Assembly: GCA_963737705.1 (NCBI GenBank) | Contig: CAVTTP010000004.1 | Location: 1-64,000 of the forward strand | Direction of reading: 5' to 3' | DNA length: 64,000 bases | Source of the DNA: PALSA-607 sp963737705 | Lineage (GTDB): Bacteria; Actinomycetota; Actinomycetes; Acidothermales; Acidothermaceae | Part shown: positions 8,903 through 18,589 of the stretch, piece after piece | Position numbering within the stretch: the stretch's first letter is position 1 | Layout of the letters: every line of letters begins with the position of its first letter | Translations under genes and position numbers: made by a program | Notes under the pieces: generated by a model | What the model was told of the DNA's origin: nothing | Seen by the model: only the letters and a program-made list of their open reading frames with translations | The model's database searches: none

Positions 8903-9337
8903 CCATAACCGCAGGTCAGCGCCGGTGTGGCGCCGGTTGCGGGCACCGCTGGGGGGTGCCATTTTTGCCCTTGGGCAACAGCTGCGCAACAGCAGCTTCG
9001 ACTGGTCTCGCAAAAGTTGGCGATCGGTGCGGGTGGCCTCCTCGTGAGAGAGCAAGGTGCTCTCACTACCTACAGGCGCTGATGGGGGAGCCGAAGCGGA
9101 CACGTGGCCCGACAAAATCGAAACAGCACGCTCGGGACCTCGCAGGCGGGCACACTCACATCCGCCTTCCCCACGCGTAGCCGAGATCCGGAATGTATTC
9201 CGCCCCACTTGTCGCGAACCACGGGATTTGGCCCTCAGGGCTAGCTCCTGAGACCTAGAAGGAGGGTCTTGGCAGTGGCCCCGCCCATCGGCTACTGCAG
9301 GTGCAGGCCAATGGCACAAGCGGCGCAAGAAGGCTTC
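8903..9337. other. Non-coding stretch inside the left end of island 1
   Basis: No convincing gene is present here. Just right of the core are ACCGCAGGTCA (also found after core 3) and the arm-like pair GGGCAACA/GCGCAACA at 8973-8991, the first of them inside a short palindrome, TTGCCC-TT-GGGCAA. The rest shows no coding signal. Confidence 0.4.
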
Positions 9338-9547
9338 TTACCGCCAGGTCTCCTGCCGATCAAGGTAGCGCGCGAGATCGTACACCCCGCGACGCACTTC
9401 GCGGTCCAGCCGATGTTCGGCGAGTAGGGATTGGATCTCCTCGTCATTCATACCCGCATTAGCTGCACCTGCGGCCGACAACCAGTAGATTGCCCATCCC
9501 CACAGCCAGGAACAGATGAGGGTCCAGATCCGATGACGAGTTAGCAT
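9338..9547 (-). CDS. Possible small membrane protein
   Basis: From the ATG at 9547, preceded by AGAGGA, a 69-residue product would contain one hydrophobic Trp-rich segment (TLICSWLWGWAIYWLSAAGA) followed by a charged helical tail (MNDEEIQSLLAEHRLDREVR). The layout resembles small SHOCT-like or envelope-stress proteins, but no family can be assigned. The gene stands alone between the attachment site and the catabolic genes. Composition and start context are acceptable, but the short length makes this uncertain. Confidence 0.4.
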   Translation of the reverse strand: MLTRHRIWTLICSWLWGWAIYWLSAAGAANAGMNDEEIQSLLAEHRLDREVRRGVYDLARYLDRQETWR

Positions 9548-9695
9548 CGGTCCTGAGTTCCTCTCTTGGACCGAGAGACCGTACGAGTGCGGCCTGTGAA
9601 TGGGCACGTGTGCGTCTTTGTCGATTTGCGCGCGGACGTCCTAGGTGCGTGGATCGGACGTGGCGTGCGATGGTGCTGCGTCGCTTTGGTCGTCT

Positions 9696-10082
9696 TCACT
9701 GGCCGTCGAGGAAACGGCGGACGTCGGCGTAGGCTTCTTTAAACGATTCGTGGAAGCTGATCACGTCGGGTGCGTACTTCGCGGTGGCGTTAAGGCGTTT
9801 GGTTTGCATTGACGCGACGGCACGTCCGGTAACCACTGATACCCGTCGCGCGCTTGAGCTTGCGGTGTACTCCATTTGTTCTTGAAGGACGGCGGTTACC
9901 TCCTCGCCTTGCGCAGCTGATTCGCTGGTGTCCACGACCAATCCCCATCTGATGGGCGCCTTACGGATTTCCCGTTTTACTTCGGCGAAGTAGGCTTCTG
10001 CTTGTTCGAGAGTCAAGAAGCCGCGGCGACGGATCACGAGAATGTCAATGGCGGCCCACTCGACCTCGTACGGCTCGGGCAT
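9696..10082 (-). CDS. Hypothetical protein, STAS/SpoIIAA-like size and pattern
   Basis: The ATG at 10082 follows TTGGAGAGAGG at good spacing, so I prefer it to the upstream ATG at 10118. The product has 128 residues. It has alternating strands and helices (IDILVIRRRGFLTLEQAEAY, WGLVVDTSESAAQG, RVSVVTGRAVASMQTKR) that resemble the SpoIIAA-like/STAS-like fold in which one short domain covers the protein. No catalytic residues can be named. It lies 44 bases downstream of the gentisate-pathway hydrolase on the same strand and may be cotranscribed with it. Confidence 0.55.
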   Translation of the reverse strand: MPEPYEVEWAAIDILVIRRRGFLTLEQAEAYFAEVKREIRKAPIRWGLVVDTSESAAQGEEVTAVLQEQMEYTASSSARRVSVVTGRAVASMQTKRLNATAKYAPDVISFHESFKEAYADVRRFLDGQ

Positions 10083-10126
10083 TCGGCCTCTCTCCAAGTT
10101 GTTGTTCAACATGTGCATACACGTGG

Positions 10127-10957
10127 CTACTTGCTGTCCCGCTTTTCTGCGTGGGTCAAGTTGTCACACTCGCCGATCCCGTCGATGGCCGTTACGATCC
10201 GCTGGCCTGCGGTCAAGTACTGCGGTGGCAGCCGCGCGTGACCGACACCGCCTGGAGTTCCTGTTGCGATGATGTCGCCGGGTATGAGTGTGATCATCGT
10301 GGAGACGTAGGAGATGATCTCTGCCGGCGTAAATACGAGATCGCTGGTATCGCTGAGCTGCACGGTAATCCCGTCCACAGTGCAACTAAGCTGACGAGAT
10401 CCAACCTCGATGTCTGTGACGAGCCATGGTCCGACCGGTGTAGTCGCCTCAAACGTTTTCCCTTGTAGCCATTGTGGAGTCCGGTACTGCCAATCGCGCG
10501 CAGTGATGTCGTTGATCACGGTGTAGCCGGCGATCGCGTCGTGCGCCTGATCGACAGATGCATGCCGCACCGGGGCCCCGATAACCACGCCGAGCTCGGC
10601 TTCCCAGTCGATTGCTACCGAGGCGGCGGGAAGCACGATTTCGTCGCGTGCACCGATGAGGCAGCGTTGAAACTTGGCGAACAGGGTGGGGTACTCGGGA
10701 AGGTCGCGGCCCATCTCCAGAATGTGTGCTCGGTAGTTGAGTCCGACGCAGATGATCTTTTCCGGGCGCACCACCAATGGCGCGTAGTCGAGCGTGTGGA
10801 TGCGGTGGCAGCGGCCGTCAGCGGCGCGCACAAGCTGGCGCCAAGCGGCGTTTTGCAGTAGCTCGCCGATGTCGGTTGGGCCGATCTCGACCGCGTCGTC
10901 TTCGTCTAGGCGAACGGCCCTCGTGCCGTCGGGCGTGCGGATTGTTGCCAGCTTCAC
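10127..10957 (-). CDS. Fumarylacetoacetate hydrolase family protein, probable fumarylpyruvate hydrolase
   Basis: The 276-residue protein has the family landmarks ICVGLNYRAHILEMG, the metal-binding acidic pair in DWEAELGVVIG, and the C-terminal GDIIATGTPGGVG loop. Enzymes of this family cleave C-C bonds of acylpyruvates using a divalent metal. It overlaps the gentisate 1,2-dioxygenase gene by four bases (ATGA), and a maleylpyruvate isomerase lies in the same island. The likely reaction is therefore fumarylpyruvate to fumarate plus pyruvate, the last step of the gentisate route. The exact substrate is inferred from context. Confidence 0.85.
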   Translation of the reverse strand: MKLATIRTPDGTRAVRLDEDDAVEIGPTDIGELLQNAAWRQLVRAADGRCHRIHTLDYAPLVVRPEKIICVGLNYRAHILEMGRDLPEYPTLFAKFQRCLIGARDEIVLPAASVAIDWEAELGVVIGAPVRHASVDQAHDAIAGYTVINDITARDWQYRTPQWLQGKTFEATTPVGPWLVTDIEVGSRQLSCTVDGITVQLSDTSDLVFTPAEIISYVSTMITLIPGDIIATGTPGGVGHARLPPQYLTAGQRIVTAIDGIGECDNLTHAEKRDSK

Positions 10958-12048
10958 GCAGAGGACTCCGTGCGGCTTAGTCCGAGCGCCCGGTAGACGG
11001 GTTCGTCACTGAATCGGAACAAGTCGAGGTCAGTTGCGGCGTCAAGTGAGACCGGTGCCCACGAGGGCACCGCGAATAGGTCGCCCTTCGTCAGCTCGAA
11101 CTCCTCGTCGCCAATCGCCACGGATCCGCGACCGCTGAACACCTGCCACACCGAGGAGCCGACGGCCCGCACGCTTCGCGTCGTCGTGCCGGCAACCACG
11201 CGGTGCATCTCCGTTCCTATGGTGGACAGTGGATCGCGACCGGTCACGGGATTAATGAAGCGCACCGCGGCGTGCCCCTGCTCGACTGTGGCACGAACGC
11301 CCTCTTGCTCACACGCAAGCTGTTCGGTTAGGGCCGCGTCGGTGTGGGTCCAACGAAAGGCCATCAGCGGGGAGGCGGCGCTGGGCGGATCAACGACCGG
11401 CCTGACGCCGGGATTTCCCCACAAGCGCTCGCCGTAGGACCGATCCGGCGTTGCGGTCGTGGCTAATGTCGTCGGGCCAAACTCAAAAAATCCCGCGTCG
11501 AGTTGGTCGATGAGCGGAATGTCCAGCCCGTCGATCCAGGCCATTGGGTGATCGGAGGTGTTGTGGTGTTCATGCATGTGCCAGCTTGGCGTGAGCAGCA
11601 GATCGCCCCGGCGCATGGCAACTGCGTCTCCCTCGACGTTGGTCCAGACGCCTTCGCCTTCTACGACGAAGCGGAACGCCGTTTGGGTGTGCCGGTGGGC
11701 GGGCGCGGTTTCGTGTGGCCCTAGGTATTGGATGGCCGCCCATAACGTGGCCGTGGTGTAAGGGAGTCCCGGCAGGCCTGGATTGGCGAGGGCAATTGCG
11801 CGGCGTTCCCCACCTCGGCCCACCGGGACGAGGTGGCCAGCCCGTTCGGCGAGTGGGTACAGCGTCGCCCATGACCACTTCGCTGGTACAGCGGCTGGTT
11901 GGGGACTGTGTGGTTGCAAGTCGTCGCGTTGGGTCCACAACGGTGTCATGCCCGCGGCATCGAAGTCGCGGTAAAGCTGGGCAAGTGCTGCGTCGTCGTT
12001 TTCAGTCGCTGCCGGACCAGTCAGAGGAGCTTCGTTCACCACAGACAT
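10954..12048 (-). CDS. Gentisate 1,2-dioxygenase (bicupin)
   Basis: The protein of 364 residues has the two-cupin layout of gentisate dioxygenases. The N-terminal cupin carries the iron-binding His cluster (APAHRHTQTAFRFVVEGEG and later SWHMHEHHN). The C-terminal cupin is degenerate (VWQVFSGRGSVAIGDEEFEL). It opens the ring of gentisate (2,5-dihydroxybenzoate) to maleylpyruvate. The ATG at 12048 follows GAGGTC. The next gene (hydrolase) overlaps its stop, forming a two-gene gentisate unit. Related 1-hydroxy-2-naphthoate or salicylate dioxygenases share this architecture, so gentisate is the most likely but not the only substrate. Confidence 0.85.
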   Translation of the reverse strand: MSVVNEAPLTGPAATENDDAALAQLYRDFDAAGMTPLWTQRDDLQPHSPQPAAVPAKWSWATLYPLAERAGHLVPVGRGGERRAIALANPGLPGLPYTTATLWAAIQYLGPHETAPAHRHTQTAFRFVVEGEGVWTNVEGDAVAMRRGDLLLTPSWHMHEHHNTSDHPMAWIDGLDIPLIDQLDAGFFEFGPTTLATTATPDRSYGERLWGNPGVRPVVDPPSAASPLMAFRWTHTDAALTEQLACEQEGVRATVEQGHAAVRFINPVTGRDPLSTIGTEMHRVVAGTTTRSVRAVGSSVWQVFSGRGSVAIGDEEFELTKGDLFAVPSWAPVSLDAATDLDLFRFSDEPVYRALGLSRTESSA

Positions 12049-12177
12049 GTCAATGACCTCGCTTCGCCGTCTGCCGTGGTTGATGTGCGGTGCCGTGACT
12101 ACTCATGGGGTTGATCCCTTCATTGGCTCTGCCGCCGTCGACGACATGTGTCGGGCATGGCTGTCGCTGAACGTGGG

Positions 12178-13379
12178 CTACGTGTTGGTCTTCGCGTGTT
12201 CGCGTGGCAGCGAGTCGCGTGTGGTGCTGGCGGCCGCCACGGAACCGATCTGGTCTGCGTCATGTTCGTCCGCCTGGTCTGGGACGACGACAACGCAGTG
12301 CCGAGGGTCGAAGTGCACGCTCGCTTGGCTTCCCGGCGTGAGTACCGCGTGTTCGCGCGTGGCGTCGTCCGCGACGCGGACCAGCACGGATTGCGAGCCA
12401 ATGTCCACGACGTACTCGGTGTGCTGGCCCGTGTATGAACGCGTCCGGACTGTTCCTGGCACCGCGCCAACTTGTGTGCTGCCGCCCGACTGATCCGCGT
12501 GGATCGTCAGGTCCTCCGCGCGGACGGCGAGCACAGCGGAGGCGCCGCCGTCGGCGCGTTGCCCAAGGTCGGCCCAGACCGGTTGAATGGTGCCGCTCAA
12601 CTGAATGGCGCAGGACTTGTCGCGGCTTTCGGTTGCATGACCGGTGAGCAAGTTGTCGAAGCCGACGAAGTCGGCGACGAAGGAGTTAGCGGGTTCGCGA
12701 TAGATTTCGCGTGGGGTGCCCATCTGCTGGATCTCTCCGTCGCGAAGCACGACGACTCGGTCGGACAACATGATCGCTTCCTCCTGATCATGTGTGACGT
12801 AGATGGACGTAGCGCCCGAGATATCGTGGGCCTGCCGGATCTGCCGACGCGTCGAACGACGTAGTTTGGCATCGAGATTGGACAGCGGTTCGTCGAACAG
12901 CAGTAGCTTCGGATGAGACACCATGGCCCGCGCCAAGGCGACCCGTTGCTGTTGACCGCCGGATAGTTCGGTGACATGAGATTGCGCAAAGCGCTCCATC
13001 TCAACTGCTTCCAGCATCTCCATGACGCGGTTCCGCCGCTGGGCACGGTCGGAGCCGTGCATCCGGAGCGGGTAGGCGACGTTGCCGAAGACTGTCATAT
13101 GTGGCCACAGGGCGTAGCTTTGGAACACCATCCCGATGTCGCGTTTGTTCGGCGGCACGAACGTGCGCGCGGCCGGATCCGCAACAACTCGGCCACCGAT
13201 TGAGATGCGTCCGCCGTCCGCTTTCTCCAGGCCAGCGACGCAACGCAGGGTGGTCGTCTTGCCGCATCCGCTCGGCCCCAGCAGAGTCAGAATTCGCCGT
13301 CGTGTGCGTTCATCGTCAGGTCGTGGAGAACGGAAGTTCCGCCGAAGGATTTGTACAGGGCCGTGATTTCGACAGTCAC
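12178..13379 (-). CDS. ABC transporter ATP-binding protein (Fe3+/PotA-type), frameshifted
   Basis: The protein starts at a GTG (VTVEITALYKSFGG) overlapping the permease stop by four bases. After HDGEF the frame breaks near 13289; one missing base restores LLGPSGCGKTTTLR, a perfect Walker A motif. The remainder shows the Q loop (MVFQSYALWP), signature LSGGQQQRVALARA, Walker B LLLFDEPLSNLD and switch His in VTHDQEEA, then a C-terminal TOBE-like domain. Length is about 400 residues. It should power the fused permease encoded just upstream. A matching lipoprotein (31036-32286) lies elsewhere in the same island. Confidence 0.85.
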
Positions 13380-15232
13380 TCGGTCATCCTTCGGTCCGAT
13401 GAAAACGTGGACGGTTGCGGTTCGATGGCTGCGGTAGGAGTGAGTGCTGCGACGCCGCCAACCGTGCGCGGCGTTTTGCGGTGCCTTCGGCCGCGGAGTA
13501 GAACGCGCAGGATCGCCGCGACTAGGAGAACGCACGCGATCGCACCGATCAAGAGACAGAACGTGGCCGCGGCTTGCGCTAAGTAGCCCTGGTTGTATTG
13601 GTTATAAGCCAGGAGTGGCACCGTCTGGTTATTGGAGGACGCGAGCAGCAGCGGAATGTCGAGGTTGCCAGACGACACAATCCCGGCGAGGAACCAGGAG
13701 ACCAGGAAGCTCGGGGCGATCAAACGTACGAGGATGCCAAGGGTAGTTCGCGTTGCGCTCGCCCCCGCCGTGCGCGCTGCCTCCTCAAGCTCACGGCTTA
13801 TCTGCCCAATAGGGCCGGCTACGGCGCGGCTCGCTATCGGTGTAGATCCAACGATGAGTGCGATGAGCACGATCCATTGCGTTCCGTAGAGCGATTTGAC
13901 TCCCGGCACCGACAGGTAGGCCCACAAAATTCCCAGGCTCAGCGTGATTCCGGGGATCGACCACAACAGCCACACACATAAATCTGGCAATCGTCGCAAC
14001 CACGACGGCGACCGTTGTGCGACCAGAGCGATCCACACTCCCAAGCCGGTCGCCACGAAGCCTGCGACGACGGCCACCACAACGGTGGTAGTAAACGACT
14101 CGGTGGCCGCGGGATTGTTCAACACCAATCGATAATTGTTTAGCGTCAAATGTTTGTATACGCCGAAGTAGGGTTCGAGGGATCCGAGCACGAACTGACC
14201 GAGTGGCAGAACCATGGCGAATAGGCCGTACAGCACGATGGTGGTGGTGCCGAGCCACTTCCAAGCACCAATATCCGCAGGCTCGAGCCGATTCAACTTG
14301 CCGGTAACTGTGGTGAACTGCCGTCGGCCTAGCAGTCGCGCTTGGCCGACAACCAGCGCGAGCACGACGATTACCAGCAGCAGGGACATGGCGCTGGCTC
14401 CGGCGTAATCCGGTGGCGTACGACCGTATATCGAGCGGTAAATCTCTGTCGGCAAGGTGTATATGCCAGCTGGCTGGCCGAGCAACAGCGGGGTCGTGAG
14501 GACGCCCATTCCGAAGACGAAACCAAGAATTCCGACCCCGAGAATCGAAGGAGCCAGCGCCGGAAGGACGATCCGAAAAAAAGTGGCGACCCGACCTGCC
14601 CCGGATACTTGCGAGGCTTCCTCCACGGCGGGGTTGAGCGCGCGGAATGGCCCCAGAAGCAGGAGATATTCGGCGGCTGTCGCCCCCATGACACTGACCG
14701 CGATGAGCCCGAACCACGACTGGATGTTCAAAGGCGTGGCACCAATCATCGCGTGCAGCGCTTTGTCGATGAGGCCGCTCGGCTGCTGCCCGAGCATCGA
14801 CCAACTGAGAGCGAAGAACAGCGGGGGCATGGCGAAGATGAGCACCGCGATCGGCGTAACTAACTGTCTGAGCGGCGTCCGCGTCCGGGTCACTAGCCAC
14901 GCGAAGTAGACGGCCAACCCGGTCGCGAGGACGACGGTGACACCCGACAGCATGATCGAGTTCGCAAACGCCTGCCACAGCGGGCCTCGGGTCAGAGCAG
15001 CTGTCAGCCCCGAGGTCGACCAACGGCCTCCTTGACCGGGTGCGGAGGTACGGAGCGTCCCCCACGCCAGCATGGCGACCGGCCATACAAACAGCAGCAG
15101 GCACAGGACACTAAGCGCGATCAGAAGAAGGCTGGGACGCCGCTTGCGTCGTCTGGCCCGACGCAACTCCGCCGAGTCCGGGAGCCGGTTAACTCGGTCT
15201 AGCGCAGGGCGCGGTGGCACCGTCGTGGTCAC
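13376..15232 (-). CDS. ABC transporter permease, two fused membrane domains
   Basis: The 618-residue protein has about 12 transmembrane helices in two halves. Each half carries an EAA loop (EEASQVSGAGRVATFFRIVLP near residue 205 and EEAARTAGASATRTTLGILV near residue 495). This duplicated layout is typical of the FbpB/SfuB and related families that serve ferric iron, thiamine, phosphonate or organic-acid importers. The GTG start follows TAGGAG. It overlaps the ATPase gene (GTGA). In this island the substrate could be an aromatic acid, but that is inference. Confidence 0.88.
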   Translation of the reverse strand: MTTTVPPRPALDRVNRLPDSAELRRARRRKRRPSLLLIALSVLCLLLFVWPVAMLAWGTLRTSAPGQGGRWSTSGLTAALTRGPLWQAFANSIMLSGVTVVLATGLAVYFAWLVTRTRTPLRQLVTPIAVLIFAMPPLFFALSWSMLGQQPSGLIDKALHAMIGATPLNIQSWFGLIAVSVMGATAAEYLLLLGPFRALNPAVEEASQVSGAGRVATFFRIVLPALAPSILGVGILGFVFGMGVLTTPLLLGQPAGIYTLPTEIYRSIYGRTPPDYAGASAMSLLLVIVVLALVVGQARLLGRRQFTTVTGKLNRLEPADIGAWKWLGTTTIVLYGLFAMVLPLGQFVLGSLEPYFGVYKHLTLNNYRLVLNNPAATESFTTTVVVAVVAGFVATGLGVWIALVAQRSPSWLRRLPDLCVWLLWSIPGITLSLGILWAYLSVPGVKSLYGTQWIVLIALIVGSTPIASRAVAGPIGQISRELEEAARTAGASATRTTLGILVRLIAPSFLVSWFLAGIVSSGNLDIPLLLASSNNQTVPLLAYNQYNQGYLAQAAATFCLLIGAIACVLLVAAILRVLLRGRRHRKTPRTVGGVAALTPTAAIEPQPSTFSSDRRMTE

Positions 15233-15420
15233 CGACGTGCTCCTACATCAGAGCCGATCAACACCGTGCCCCATTCCTCGACCCGTCCCGCCGGGTACGG
15301 ATCCAGGTCGCTTGCTACTCGGAACGTAAGTCGATCTTCCGCTGCACGCAAGCTCGAGGGCGCCAACTTCCGATAAGAAGAAATGGCCTCGTGAAGCCGA
15401 GCGGCACGCTCGTCCAGCAG

Positions 15421-16075
15421 TTAGTCAGGGGGCGTCAGCAACCTTCGCAGGCCGTAGATGTCAAGGCTCCACTCGCCGGCGCGTAGACGGGCGAGGTACC
15501 CACCCTCGTTTCGCGCGCGATGCCTTGCGGCCTCGACGACTCGGTCGAGGTCGCTGCGTGCGACGACGATCACACCGTCGGCATCTGCGAGGAGTAGATC
15601 ACCACGGTGAATACTCACGGCGTCGACCGCGATGGCGCTCCCGGGCGTCCCTGACCACCGCTTGTCGGTGCCGCGAAGGGCGATGCAGCTGGAGAACACC
15701 GGGAAACTCAAGGCTTCCAGGCGATCGACGTCTCGGACCCCCCCGTCAATGATGAGACCGGCGACGCCTCGCGTCTGTGCGGCAACGGTGAGCACTTCAC
15801 CCCAATAGCCGTAAGCGTGCGCCCCAGCATCAACGATCATCACCTCGCCGGCGTCGATGAGTTCAAGCGCAGCGTGCAGCGCGAGGTTGTCGCCTTCAGC
15901 AGCGCGCACCGGGAACGCGGGCCCGCACACCGCAGCCCCGCGCCATGCGGGTCGTAATCGGCCGGGTAGGACACAGTCGATCGCCGGAAGCCTCATAAAC
16001 GGTTGCCGCACCAAGCTCAAGCAGTTCGGTGAGCAGCTCGGCATCAATGGGGCCTGCGTCAGGCACCGCCGTCAC
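15421..16075 (-). CDS. RraA-family aldolase-like protein 1, frameshifted
   Basis: The GTG start at 16075 lies in the GTGA overlap with the preceding gene and gives VTAVPDAGPIDAELLTELLE, a proper RraA N terminus ending TVYEASG. The body is in another frame (LRPAWRGAAVCGPAFPVR, GDNLALHAALELIDAG, YGYWGEVL, IIDGGVRDVDRLEAL), so one indel near 15988 is inferred. The Arg-Asp of GVRD is the catalytic pair of 4-hydroxy-4-methyl-2-oxoglutarate and 4-carboxy-4-hydroxy-2-oxoadipate aldolases. It is one of three tandem paralogues next to a LigB-type dioxygenase, so at least one probably splits the final meta-cleavage intermediate into pyruvate and oxaloacetate. Confidence 0.75.
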
Positions 16076-16731
16076 GTCGCCTCGCGCTGAAGGGTGTGGT
16101 AGCCGTGCCGAGCCCTTGCTTCGGCCAGCGACATTCCTGACAACACATCAGTGACGATGTCGGTCTCACGGGCATGGATACGGTGAGAGATTTTAAGCAC
16201 CTCCGACTCGCGATCGAGTGGGATGGTCACGACACCGTCGGCATCACCGACGACGAGCTGGCCCGGCGTGACTTGCACGCCACCGATGTTCACGGCGCCG
16301 CCGACGTCCGAGACCTCCACGCGGTCCTTACCCGTCCGCATGAACCGGCCGCGGCTATAGATCGGGTAGTCAATATTCAGCGCGCGCACGACGTCGCGGC
16401 AGACCCCATCGATGACGGTGCCGGCGATGTCCCGATCATTCGCCATGGCCGTCAGAATGTCCCCCCACACCGTGCAATCGGTGCGCCCGCCGTTATCCAA
16501 GACGACGACTTGACCCGAGGCGACATCGTCGAGGTAATCACCGACGGTGCCCGGGGGACTGCCCGCAGGGGTATAGCGCACCGTGAATGCACGGCCTACA
16601 ACTCGAGCACGATCAAAGAGTGGGGCAATACCCAACATGCTGCCGGGTAGGCGGAGGCGATCGAGTGCGTCGGAGATTGTTGCGGTGGACAACGTCATCC
16701 AGTCATCAGCGGCGGTGCTCCCGGCGGTCAT
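16072..16731 (-). CDS. RraA-family aldolase-like protein 2
   Basis: The intact 219-residue protein has the RraA core: TATISDALDRL at the N terminus, GDYLDDVASGQVVVLDNGG, the WGDIL helix, and the catalytic-type VIDGVCRDVVRAL with Arg-Asp. A closing GDADGVVTIP strand follows. Family members include CHA/HMG aldolases and oxaloacetate decarboxylases, while RraA itself regulates RNase E. The metabolic context favours an aldolase or decarboxylase. It overlaps both neighbours by four bases (ATGA and GTGA), so the three paralogues are translationally coupled. Confidence 0.8.
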   Translation of the reverse strand: MTAGSTAADDWMTLSTATISDALDRLRLPGSMLGIAPLFDRARVVGRAFTVRYTPAGSPPGTVGDYLDDVASGQVVVLDNGGRTDCTVWGDILTAMANDRDIAGTVIDGVCRDVVRALNIDYPIYSRGRFMRTGKDRVEVSDVGGAVNIGGVQVTPGQLVVGDADGVVTIPLDRESEVLKISHRIHARETDIVTDVLSGMSLAEARARHGYHTLQREAT

Positions 16732-17423
16732 CCGTGAGCCACGATGACAGAATCATCAATGCTCGGAAACCTGCTGTCGTGCATGACAGCGCGAACGGGA
16801 CGGCCGGCAGTGACCTCCTCCGACATCGCTGCTTCGCGCTTCGCGATCAGCTCGGCGAGTTGCAGTACGCGATCAATCCGCTCAGCGGAGACGAATGCCA
16901 CCCCAGTCCGGTCAGCAATAACGTAGTCCCCGCCAACTATGAGCAGTCCCGCGAAGTCGACGGGCTCGTCCATGCTGATCTGCACGATGCGGCCGCGAGC
17001 GCTGACTGGAACGGCCCGGCGTGCAAGGACCGGGAATCCAAGGGCTTCGCTCTCGGCGATGTCGCGACATGCGCCATCGATGACGACGCCGGCGATGCCA
17101 TTTCGCTGCGCTGCCTGGCTGAGTAGGCCGCCCCAGCAAGACACGTCGCGCCGGCCGCCATTGGCGATGATCAACACGTGCTCGGGGCCGCTCGCGTCCA
17201 CAGCGGCGGCACCGATGTGGTCGGCAGGCCCACCCGGCGACGAGGGGCCAGCCTGCACAGTGCGCACGACACCGGCGACGACACCAGTTATCGGCCACAT
17301 CGGTGCCACGACAGTGGTTACGCCGCTGCTATTCAGCATGTCCAACGCGTCTGAGACGGCGCACACGTCCAGCTTTCGCAGGTGTGCCACCCGAGTCACG
17401 ACAGAGGGCTCAATCGCCGGCAT
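16728..17423 (-). CDS. RraA-family aldolase-like protein 3
   Basis: From the ATG at 17423 the 231-residue protein begins MPAIEPSVVTRVAHLRKLDV. It contains SDALDMLNSSGV, ANGGRRDVSCWGGLLSQAA and the catalytic-type VIDGACRDIAESEALGFPV with Arg-Asp, followed by GGDYVIADRTGVAFV. A GTG six bases upstream would overlap the dioxygenase stop as GTGA, like the other junctions in this operon, so the exact start is open. It follows the LigB-type dioxygenase directly, which makes it a prime candidate for the 4-carboxy-4-hydroxy-2-oxoadipate aldolase step. Confidence 0.8.
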   Translation of the reverse strand: MPAIEPSVVTRVAHLRKLDVCAVSDALDMLNSSGVTTVVAPMWPITGVVAGVVRTVQAGPSSPGGPADHIGAAAVDASGPEHVLIIANGGRRDVSCWGGLLSQAAQRNGIAGVVIDGACRDIAESEALGFPVLARRAVPVSARGRIVQISMDEPVDFAGLLIVGGDYVIADRTGVAFVSAERIDRVLQLAELIAKREAAMSEEVTAGRPVRAVMHDSRFPSIDDSVIVAHG

Positions 17424-17425
17424 GG

Positions 17426-18460
17426 TCACGTGTGGTCCGGCCTCGACTCCCACGCGACGAATCCCATCGCATTGCCTGTTCCGGCTTCCGAGCGATAACA
17501 CGGCTGATAGTCCACAATCTCGGCCCGCAGCGTGGAACGGCTTGCGGCCACCGCTCCGGCAACTGCGATCCAGTTCCGCAACTCGGACGTTCCTGAAGTT
17601 AGCCACGCCGCGGAGAGGCCGGACAGGTAGTCGTGGTCGTCGTCGATGAGTGCCTGTAGGAATTTGTGGTCGAGTTCTTCGTCGACGACGAAGTGCGACA
17701 GGCCGCCCGATGCGGCGATCCCTACCTTGATGTCAGACGGGAATGAGTCGACCGCTGCGCCTAGTGCCCGACCGAACTCGTAACACCGCTTCGCCGATGG
17801 TGGATTGGGCTCCCAAAAGGTGTTCACGAACAGCGGCACGAACGGAAGCGCCCCACTGCCGCCCAGGATTTGCTGGTAAATGAATCCCCAGCCATGGGGA
17901 ATGCCGTAGTCGTGGTACTTGCCGTCCGGCAGCTCGCGTGACGCGGCGGGGTCGAAACCGGCGTCGCCAACTTCACGAAGGATGTGCAGAGCGAGCGCTG
18001 GATGGCACGTGCGAACGGTGCTTTCGGACGGCGCGTTCGCGACCTCGGCGATAGCGAGTCCTGGCGGCATTGCATCCAGCGCTTCCTGCGTGAAGGGCTC
18101 GTGCTGCACGGTGTCGCCCCAATAGACGGTGAATGGTGCCAGCAGTCGGTCGTCAAACGTCTCCTTGTGGTCGCTGCTCAGTACGATCAACACATCAAGC
18201 TCGGCTGCCCAGACGCGGCTTGACAACGTGTCGATTGCAGCGCGGCATGCGCTGTGCCGTCGTTCCCACACAGCCGAAGTGCATTCATCCGCGAATCCCG
18301 GCGCGCGTAGTTCTGCGAGTTCATCGAACGAGTACTGGTTCCCTCGAAAAGCTAGCGCCGGGTTCATCCGATCGGCTTTGGCGCGTTGCCCCCACTCTGC
18401 GGGTGGTGTGTTCAGCATTGGGCCGTGCGAGGTGCCAAAACAGAACGCCAGCTCAGCCAT
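17426..18460 (-). CDS. Class III extradiol ring-cleavage dioxygenase (LigB superfamily)
   Basis: The ATG at 18460 follows AGGAAGG and gives MAELAFCFGTSHGPMLNTPP, with the first iron-ligand His. LIVLSSDHKETFDD supplies the second His, and ASGGLSHFVVDEEL the catalytic-type His. At about 344 residues it is longer than LigB of protocatechuate 4,5-dioxygenase and closer to 3-O-methylgallate or gallate dioxygenases. No LigA-like small subunit gene is next to it. Ring opening of gallate or a methylgallate would give 4-oxalomesaconate or a precursor, the substrate of the LigJ-like protein at 20168. The exact substrate is inferred. Confidence 0.8.
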   Translation of the reverse strand: MAELAFCFGTSHGPMLNTPPAEWGQRAKADRMNPALAFRGNQYSFDELAELRAPGFADECTSAVWERRHSACRAAIDTLSSRVWAAELDVLIVLSSDHKETFDDRLLAPFTVYWGDTVQHEPFTQEALDAMPPGLAIAEVANAPSESTVRTCHPALALHILREVGDAGFDPAASRELPDGKYHDYGIPHGWGFIYQQILGGSGALPFVPLFVNTFWEPNPPSAKRCYEFGRALGAAVDSFPSDIKVGIAASGGLSHFVVDEELDHKFLQALIDDDHDYLSGLSAAWLTSGTSELRNWIAVAGAVAASRSTLRAEIVDYQPCYRSEAGTGNAMGFVAWESRPDHT

Positions 18461-18589
18461 CTCAGTCGCCTTCCTGCGCTTTATCGTGCATTCGACCCTA
18501 CGGAGTTGGTGCCGCCCTGCGGAAGAACGTGCCGTCAACTTTTGCATGAAAGAAATCCGCAGCGGGCGAGCTCGCGTCGGCAGTCCGCT

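Noticed and set aside
13791..15104. Long minus-strand frame (437 codons) inside the permease gene
   Set aside because: Arg/His-rich shadow; the overlapping frame has clear transmembrane helices and EAA loops.
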